DNA from: Halostella salina
Lineage (GTDB): Archaea > Halobacteriota > Halobacteria > Halobacteriales > Natronoarchaeaceae
Length of the DNA: 64,000 nt
Assembly (NCBI RefSeq): GCF_003675855.1
Contig: NZ_RCIH01000004.1
Span: forward strand, 124,001 to 188,000
Reading direction: 5' to 3'
A program made the position numbers and the translations under genes. This document shows, piece after piece, positions 59,295-64,000 of this stretch; position 1 is the first letter of the stretch, and each line of letters opens with the position of its first letter. The notes beneath the pieces were generated by a model. That model did not search any database. It was given only the letters and a program-made list of their open reading frames with translations, and was not told the origin of the DNA.

Positions 59295-60284
59295 ATGGAC
59301 GACCTCCTCGTGATCGGCGGCACGCGCTTCATCGGCCGGCACGTCGTCGACGAGTTCCGGGCACACGACTACGACGTGACGACCTTCAACCGCGGGAACC
59401 ACGACAACCCATTCGCGGACGCCGAGGACGTGTCTCACATCGAGGGCGACCGGACTGACGACGGCGACCTCGCGGCGGCCGCCCGCGAGGCCGACCCCGA
59501 CGTGGTCGTCGACTGCGTGGCGTACAGGCCCCGAGAAGTGCGAACCGCAACGCGGGTCTTCGACGGCGTCGACGCCTACGTGTTCGTCTCCAGCGGGTCG
59601 GCGTACGGGCGGGAGGACCTGCCCAAGCGCGAGGGCGAGACGCCGCTGTGTGACTGCACCGAGGAGCAGGCGACCGACGACTCGCAGTCCTCCTACGGCC
59701 CGCGGAAGGCCGAGGGCGACCGCGCCGTCTTCGCCGCCGCCGAGCGCGGCGTCAACGCGATGAGCGTCCGGCCCTGCATCGTGTACGGCCCCCACGACTA
59801 CACCGAGCGGCTGGACTACTGGATCGACCGCGTGAACCGGTTCGACCGGATCGTCGTGCCCGGCGACGGCACGAACGTCTGGCACCGCGCGTACGTCGAG
59901 GACGTTGCCGGCGCGATCCGCCGCGTGGCCGAGGACGGCGAGCCGGGCGAGGCGTACAACGTCGCCGACCGGCGGATGGTGACGCTCGACGGGATGGTCG
60001 ACCTGATCGCCGACGCGCTCGACACGGATGTCGAGGTGGTCCACGCCGGCGAGCGCGAACTCGCCGCGGCGGACCTGTCGCTCGACGACTTCGTCCTCTA
60101 CCGGAACCCGCCGCACATGCTCGCCACGGACAAGCTCGCGCGGCTCGGCTGGGAGTCGACGCCCATCGACGAGGCGATGACCCGCGCCGTCGAGGACCAC
60201 CTCGATAGCGACCGCGACGGCCGCGAGCACGGCCCCGACCGCGAGACGGAGGAGCGCGTGCTGGGCGTGCTCGACACGCTGTAG
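59295..60284 (+). CDS. NAD-dependent epimerase/dehydratase family protein
   Basis: A 329-residue extended SDR. The NAD-binding start MDDLLVIGGTRFIGRHVVDE, the active-site Tyr/Lys in SSYGPRKAEGDRA, and later VRPCIVYGPHDYTERLDYW and GTNVWHRAYVEDVAGAIRRV place it near the UDP-glucose epimerase group and chloroplast RNA-binding CSP41-like proteins. The substrate is not clear and it may not be a sugar enzyme. TATA-like CCGTTTTGCC at about 59263-59272 lies 27 bases before the ATG, supporting the 59295 start over 59268. It is followed by egsA on the same strand with a separate promoter. Confidence 0.88.
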   Translation: MDDLLVIGGTRFIGRHVVDEFRAHDYDVTTFNRGNHDNPFADAEDVSHIEGDRTDDGDLAAAAREADPDVVVDCVAYRPREVRTATRVFDGVDAYVFVSSGSAYGREDLPKREGETPLCDCTEEQATDDSQSSYGPRKAEGDRAVFAAAERGVNAMSVRPCIVYGPHDYTERLDYWIDRVNRFDRIVVPGDGTNVWHRAYVEDVAGAIRRVAEDGEPGEAYNVADRRMVTLDGMVDLIADALDTDVEVVHAGERELAAADLSLDDFVLYRNPPHMLATDKLARLGWESTPIDEAMTRAVEDHLDSDRDGREHGPDRETEERVLGVLDTL

Positions 60285-60320
60285 GGCGGCCGCCGCGGCG
60301 GGAGTCAGCGACGAAAGCCC

Positions 60321-60328
60321 CTTTACCC
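60321..60328 (+). promoter_or_regulatory. TATA-like box of egsA
   Basis: CTTTACCC, preceded by CGAAAGCC (BRE-like), is centred 25 bases before the ATG at 60349. Confidence 0.6.
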
Positions 60329-60348
60329 CCCGACGTGACGGGGCAAGC

Positions 60349-61407
60349 ATGTTCGACAAGTCGACGTGGATCCGCCTGCCCCGCAACGTCGTCGTGGGCC
60401 ACGGCGTGCTCGACCGGACGGTCGAGGCCGTCGAGGAGCTCCACCTCCAGGGGCAGCCGCTGATCGTCGCCAGCCCGACGCCCTGGGAGATCGCCGGCGA
60501 GCGCATCGCCGACGCGTTCGCCGCCGAGGGGATGGAGCCGGAGACGGTGATCGTCGAGGAGGCGAGCTTCGACGCCATCCAGCACGTCATCGACCGCGCC
60601 CGCGAGGTCGACCCCGGCTTCCTCGTCGGCGTCGGCGGCGGCAAGCCCATCGACATCGCGAAGATGGCCAGCGACGACGTGGGGCGGGGGTTCGTCTCGG
60701 TCCCGACGGCGGCGAGCCACGACGGCATCGTCAGCGGCCGCGGCTCGGTGCCGGAGGGCGACACGCGTCACAGCGTCGCCGCCGAGCCGCCGCTGGCGGT
60801 CGTCGCGGACACGGAGATCCTCGCGGAGGCCCCCTGGGATCTCACCACGGCGGGCTGTGCGGACATCATCAGCAACTACACCGCCGTCATGGACTGGCGG
60901 CTCGCCAACCGGCTGAAAAACGTCGAGTACTCCGAGTACGCCGCCTCGCTGGCGGAGATGACCGCCGAGATGCTCGTCGACAACGCCGACACGGTCCGGC
61001 CCGGGCTGGAGGAGTCCTCGTGGGTCGTCGTGAAGGCGCTCGTCTCCTCGGGCGTCGCCATGTCGATCGCCGGCTCCTCGCGGCCGGCAAGCGGCGCGGA
61101 ACACCTCTTCTCGCACCAGCTCGACCGGATCGCGCCCAACGAGGCGCTCCACGGCCATCAGGTCGGCGTCGGCTCGATCATGACCGCCTACCTCCACGGC
61201 GGGGAACGGGGCATCTGGCAGGACATCCGCGCCGCGCTCGCGAGCATCGACGCGCCGACGACGGCCGACGAACTCGGCATCGACGACGCGACGGTGATCG
61301 AGGCGCTGACGACCGCTCACGAGATCCGGGACCGCTACACGATCCTCGGCGACGGCGTCACGGAGCGGGCGGCCCGCGAGGCGGCGAGAACGACGAGCGT
61401 GATCTGA
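60349..61407 (+). CDS. egsA: Glycerol-1-phosphate dehydrogenase (archaeal lipid stereochemistry)
   Basis: A 352-residue NAD(P)-dependent dehydrogenase with the group III (Fe/Zn) alcohol-dehydrogenase fold. Motifs: VGVGGGKPIDIAKMA (nucleotide binding), VPTAASHDGIVSGRGSV, and the metal ligands in EHLFSHQLDRI and LHGHQVGVG. It reduces dihydroxyacetone phosphate to sn-glycerol-1-phosphate, the backbone of archaeal ether lipids, so it is a strong marker that the organism is an archaeon. The start at 60349 (MFDKSTWI) has a TATA-like box at leaderless distance. Confidence 0.96.
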   Translation: MFDKSTWIRLPRNVVVGHGVLDRTVEAVEELHLQGQPLIVASPTPWEIAGERIADAFAAEGMEPETVIVEEASFDAIQHVIDRAREVDPGFLVGVGGGKPIDIAKMASDDVGRGFVSVPTAASHDGIVSGRGSVPEGDTRHSVAAEPPLAVVADTEILAEAPWDLTTAGCADIISNYTAVMDWRLANRLKNVEYSEYAASLAEMTAEMLVDNADTVRPGLEESSWVVVKALVSSGVAMSIAGSSRPASGAEHLFSHQLDRIAPNEALHGHQVGVGSIMTAYLHGGERGIWQDIRAALASIDAPTTADELGIDDATVIEALTTAHEIRDRYTILGDGVTERAAREAARTTSVI

Positions 61408-61427
61408 GGTCGGCGGCGGGGGCAGCG

Positions 61428-62270
61428 TTACCCGAGTTCCGCGCGCCGGAACCGCCACGCGCCCAGCGCGAGCGGGACGACGACCCACGCGGCGAGGATC
61501 AGCACCATGAACCAGCCCTGGATGAAGAACGGCGGGTCGGCCACGACCGCGCCTGCCTGCGCGTTGAACCGGTCGGGCATGATCAGCTTCAGGATGCCGT
61601 TCAGGTACGCGCCGGTCGGGCTGATACTGTAGACGAGTTCCGTGACGCTGTCGGACACCTCCACGTTGAACTGGTCCGACAGGAACCCGATCATCTGGAC
61701 GGGGCCGACCGGGAGGAAGTTCCAGACGAGGTTGAAGAGGAAGAAAAAGCCGATCGCGCCGCTCATGGCGCGGGACCGGCTCGCCGTCGCCGCCGAGATG
61801 GCGACCGCGACGGCGACGTAGGCGACCGCGTACAGCACCGTCACCGCGGCGAAGAGGACGTAGTCGCCGTACTCGAACGTCATGTCCGGGACGAGCAGCG
61901 CCGCCGCCGGCACGCCGATCACGAAGGCGACGAGGACGCCGGCGGTCACGACCGCCGACCGCGAGAGCACCTTCCCGACGACCACGTCGGTTCTGGTGTT
62001 CGGTAGGCCGAGCAGGAACTTGATGCTGCCCGACTCGCGCTCGCCGGCGATGGAGAGGTAGGCGGCGACCAGCGCGATCAGCGGGATGAGCAGGGCTCCG
62101 CCGATGCCGACGAGCCCCCAGAGGATCTGGTAGAAGTCGGGGTTAGTGCTCTGGGACTGGCCCCAGAAGAACAGGAGCATGAACAGCGTGTACACGACCG
62201 CCGGTGCCCAGACCAGCTTCGCGCGGCGCACGTCCTTGAAGTCCTTCCGGAGGACGCCGACGACGCTCAT
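61428..62270 (-). CDS. ABC-2-type transporter permease
   Basis: A 280-residue membrane protein with six helices and the ABC-2 pattern: [20 protein letters not shown] at the N-terminus, [20 protein letters not shown], and a final helix near [18 protein letters not shown]. It starts inside the stop codon of the ATPase gene (four-base overlap), so the two form an export system. The cargo is unknown. It converges on egsA. Confidence 0.92.
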   Translation of the reverse strand: MSVVGVLRKDFKDVRRAKLVWAPAVVYTLFMLLFFWGQSQSTNPDFYQILWGLVGIGGALLIPLIALVAAYLSIAGERESGSIKFLLGLPNTRTDVVVGKVLSRSAVVTAGVLVAFVIGVPAAALLVPDMTFEYGDYVLFAAVTVLYAVAYVAVAVAISAATASRSRAMSGAIGFFFLFNLVWNFLPVGPVQMIGFLSDQFNVEVSDSVTELVYSISPTGAYLNGILKLIMPDRFNAQAGAVVADPPFFIQGWFMVLILAAWVVVPLALGAWRFRRAELG

Positions 62271-63211
62271 GCCGTCACCTCCGCTCTGGGGGCGTCCTTC
62301 TCGGGCGTCTCGCCGGACGTGTACGCGTTGAACAGTTCCTCAAGCGACGTGTCCTCGGAGAGGATGTCGACGACCTCTGCCTGCCGGGCGACAGCGGTCA
62401 CCACGTCGACTTTCACCGTCGCGTCCTCGCAGACGACCGAGACGGCGTCGTCCTCCACCGTCGCCGAGACGACGCCGCCGACGCCGGCGAGGTCGACCGC
62501 CCCGGGGTCGCCCGCGACCTCCACGTCGATCCGGGCCTGTGCGTCGGAGCCGTCCCGCAGGTTCTCGATGGAGTCGACCGTCGCCAGCCGCCCCTCGTTC
62601 ATGATGGCGACGCGGTCACACACCGCCTCGACCTCCGGGAGGATGTGGCTGGAGAAAAACACCGTCGTCCCGTCGGCGGCTTCCTCGCGGATCAGTTCGC
62701 GCATCTCCTGGATGCCGTTGGGGTCCAGCCCCGAGGAGGGCTCGTCGAGGATCAGCAGGTCGGGGTCGCCGACCAGCGCCATGCCGAAGGAGAGCCGCTG
62801 GGTCATCCCCTTCGAGTAGCCGCCCGCCGGGCGGCGGGCGTCCTCGGGCGAGAGCCCGACCGTCTCGATCACCTCGTCGGGGTCGTCGTCGGCCCCCTTG
62901 GTCTCGATCGCCCACTCGACGTGCTCGCGGCCGGTGAGGCGGTCGTAGACGGCAGCGCCCTCCGGGAGGATGCCGACCTTCCGCCGGATCGCCTCGGACT
63001 CGGCCTGCGCGTCGTGGCCGAGCACCGTCGCCGACCCGTCGGTGGGGCGGATGAAGTCGAGCAGCAGGTTGATCGTCGTCGACTTCCCCGCGCCGTTCGG
63101 GCCGAGAAAGCCGAAGATCTCGCCCTCCTCGATCGAGAGGTCGAGGTCGTCGACTGCGAGTACGTCCTCGCCGAAGCGTTTCGTCAGGCCGTTCGTTTCG
63201 ATAGCGGTCAT
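62267..63211 (-). CDS. ABC transporter ATP-binding protein
   Basis: A 314-residue ABC ATPase. Walker A is GPNGAGKST, the signature is [12 protein letters not shown], Walker B is [15 protein letters not shown], and the switch His lies in [15 protein letters not shown]-terminal regulatory extension follows. It pairs with the downstream permease to form a two-subunit ABC-2-type exporter, drug- or NosF-like. The TATA-like TTCTAATAG on its strand lies about 30 bases before the ATG. Confidence 0.94.
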   Translation of the reverse strand: MTAIETNGLTKRFGEDVLAVDDLDLSIEEGEIFGFLGPNGAGKSTTINLLLDFIRPTDGSATVLGHDAQAESEAIRRKVGILPEGAAVYDRLTGREHVEWAIETKGADDDPDEVIETVGLSPEDARRPAGGYSKGMTQRLSFGMALVGDPDLLILDEPSSGLDPNGIQEMRELIREEAADGTTVFFSSHILPEVEAVCDRVAIMNEGRLATVDSIENLRDGSDAQARIDVEVAGDPGAVDLAGVGGVVSATVEDDAVSVVCEDATVKVDVVTAVARQAEVVDILSEDTSLEELFNAYTSGETPEKDAPRAEVTA

Positions 63212-63236
63212 CTCGGTCCGAACGTGGACGCCCCGG

Positions 63237-63246
63237 ACTATTAGAA
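63237..63246 (-). promoter_or_regulatory. TATA-like box of the ABC transporter operon
   Basis: On the minus strand the sequence reads CTTCTAATAG, centred about 29 bases before the start at 63211. Confidence 0.55.
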
Positions 63247-63314
63247 GTGGCTCAGTCGTTGCTGGCGCGGCAACGCGGGGAAAGGTTGATAAAGCAGTTC
63301 CGCCGATGACGGCC

Positions 63315-64000
63315 TCAGACGTGCTCGTCGAGGAACTCGGCGACGGCCGAGTACGCCTCGATCCTGTTTTCCAGCTTCGTGAACCCGTGGCCCTCGTCCT
63401 CGAAGATCAGCTTCCGGACGGGCACGCCCTGCTCGCGGGCCCGCTCGACTATCTGCTCGGCCTCGCCGACGGGGACGCGCGGGTCGTTCTCGCCGTGGAG
63501 GACGAACAGCGGCGCGGCGATGTCGTCGACGCTGTGGATGGGGCTGATCGATTCGAGGAACTCGCGGTCATCGGCCAGACTGCCGTACTCGGCCTCGCGG
63601 AGCGAGCGCCGCCAGTCGCCGGTGTTTTCGAGGAACGTGACGAAGTTGGCGATGCCGACGATGTCGACGCCGGCGGCCCACAGGTCGGGGTACTCCGTCA
63701 GCGCGGCGAGCACCATGAACCCGCCGTAGGACCCGCCCATCGCGGCGATCCGGTCGGGGTCGACCGCGGGGTGGTCGGCGAGCCAGTCGACGCAGGCCTC
63801 GATGTCCGCGACCGAGTCCATCCGCTTTTCCACGTCGTCCAGCGCGGTGTACGCCCGGCCGTAGCCCGAGGAGCCGCGGACGTTCGGCTCGAACACGGCG
63901 TAGCCGCGGTCGACGAGGTACTGCTTGACCCCGTGGAACGACGGCCGGCGCTGGCTCTCCGGGCCGCCGTGGATGTCGACGACGACCGGCGTGTCGCCGG
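63315..64000 (-). CDS. S9-family (prolyl oligopeptidase-type) peptidase, C-terminal part
   Basis: The C-terminal 228 residues of an alpha/beta-hydrolase peptidase; the gene continues beyond base 64000. Visible motifs: VVVDIHGGPESQ (oxyanion-hole strand), NVRGSSGYGRAYTALD, the nucleophile Ser in AAMGGSYGGFMVLAA, the acid Asp in LHGENDPRVPVGEAE and the His in FEDEGHGFTKLEN. The triad is intact. Such enzymes degrade peptides or release acylated residues. The N-terminal propeller is out of view. The frame is open to the edge of the window. Confidence 0.92.
   Translation of the reverse strand, partial: GDTPVVVDIHGGPESQRRPSFHGVKQYLVDRGYAVFEPNVRGSSGYGRAYTALDDVEKRMDSVADIEACVDWLADHPAVDPDRIAAMGGSYGGFMVLAALTEYPDLWAAGVDIVGIANFVTFLENTGDWRRSLREAEYGSLADDREFLESISPIHSVDDIAAPLFVLHGENDPRVPVGEAEQIVERAREQGVPVRKLIFEDEGHGFTKLENRIEAYSAVAEFLDEHV

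Overview
This is a chromosomal segment of a halophilic archaeon (class Halobacteria). The DNA is very GC-rich. The proteins are rich in Asp and Glu. Many genes have a TATA-like box about 25-30 bases before the start codon, as expected for leaderless archaeal transcripts. Several markers are archaeal: glycerol-1-phosphate dehydrogenase, the termination ribonuclease aCPSF1/FttA, a class I CCA-adding enzyme, archaeal-type ProRS, TRAM, DUF371, DUF373 and COG1340 coiled-coil proteins, and MTH865. The genus cannot be named from the sequence alone. I see no transposase, CRISPR array, rRNA or replication origin.

Layout. 1-2.2 kb: the end of a histone-deacetylase-like gene, cca, tRNA-Asn and a CAU tRNA, followed by two extra copies of that tRNA's 3' end. 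2.2-10 kb: a UDP-GlcNAc 2-epimerase-like enzyme, a 1100-residue regulator (winged helix, FilR1-like domain, P-loop NTPase, TPR), a GH5 lipoprotein and a beta-propeller lipoprotein. 10-17.5 kb: a tightly overlapping envelope cluster (TgpA-like transglutaminase, small membrane protein, DUF58, large membrane protein, MoxR). 17.5-30 kb: a queuosine-precursor-type transporter, a giant FAD/Fe-S oxidase, Sir2, and a fatty-acid neighbourhood (acyl-CoA dehydrogenase, SDR, enoyl-CoA hydratase, acyl-CoA synthetase), then an M29 aminopeptidase. 30-43 kb: glycosyltransferase, methyltransferase, PPOX protein, HTH, MBL, YkgJ, TRAM, nucleotidyltransferase, Dph6, DUF373, SppA, a coiled-coil protein and an unusual GH2 protein. 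43-47 kb: DUF371, a small lower-GC insertion, endonuclease III, a DsbA-like lipoprotein paired with a membrane protein, and an EamA transporter. 47-64 kb: aCPSF1, a DICT/HTH pair, ProRS, a HEXXH membrane protein, glutamate synthase, small Zn-ribbon proteins, DUF123, an epimerase, G1P dehydrogenase, an ABC exporter and the end of an S9 peptidase.

Most of the window is ordinary core gene content. The most unusual signals are: (i) a structured 174-181 base repeat present twice, each copy beginning at the TAA stop codon of a minus-strand gene, with paired base changes in its first hairpin; (ii) a duplicated DUF371 C-terminus (same eight residues and stop, different synonymous codons) flanking a small lower-GC cassette that holds a membrane-protein gene; (iii) a triplicated 3' end of the CAU tRNA; (iv) a tRNA-like acceptor/T-arm minihelix at 26.0 kb; (v) a repeated ATTTTCCCAA motif upstream of the SDR gene; and (vi) a GH2-fold protein lacking the usual acid/base Glu. 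Three or more real genes are shorter than 60 codons (a 45-residue zinc finger at 32.2 kb, a 58-residue protein at 35.4 kb, a 53-residue Cys protein at 43.0 kb).
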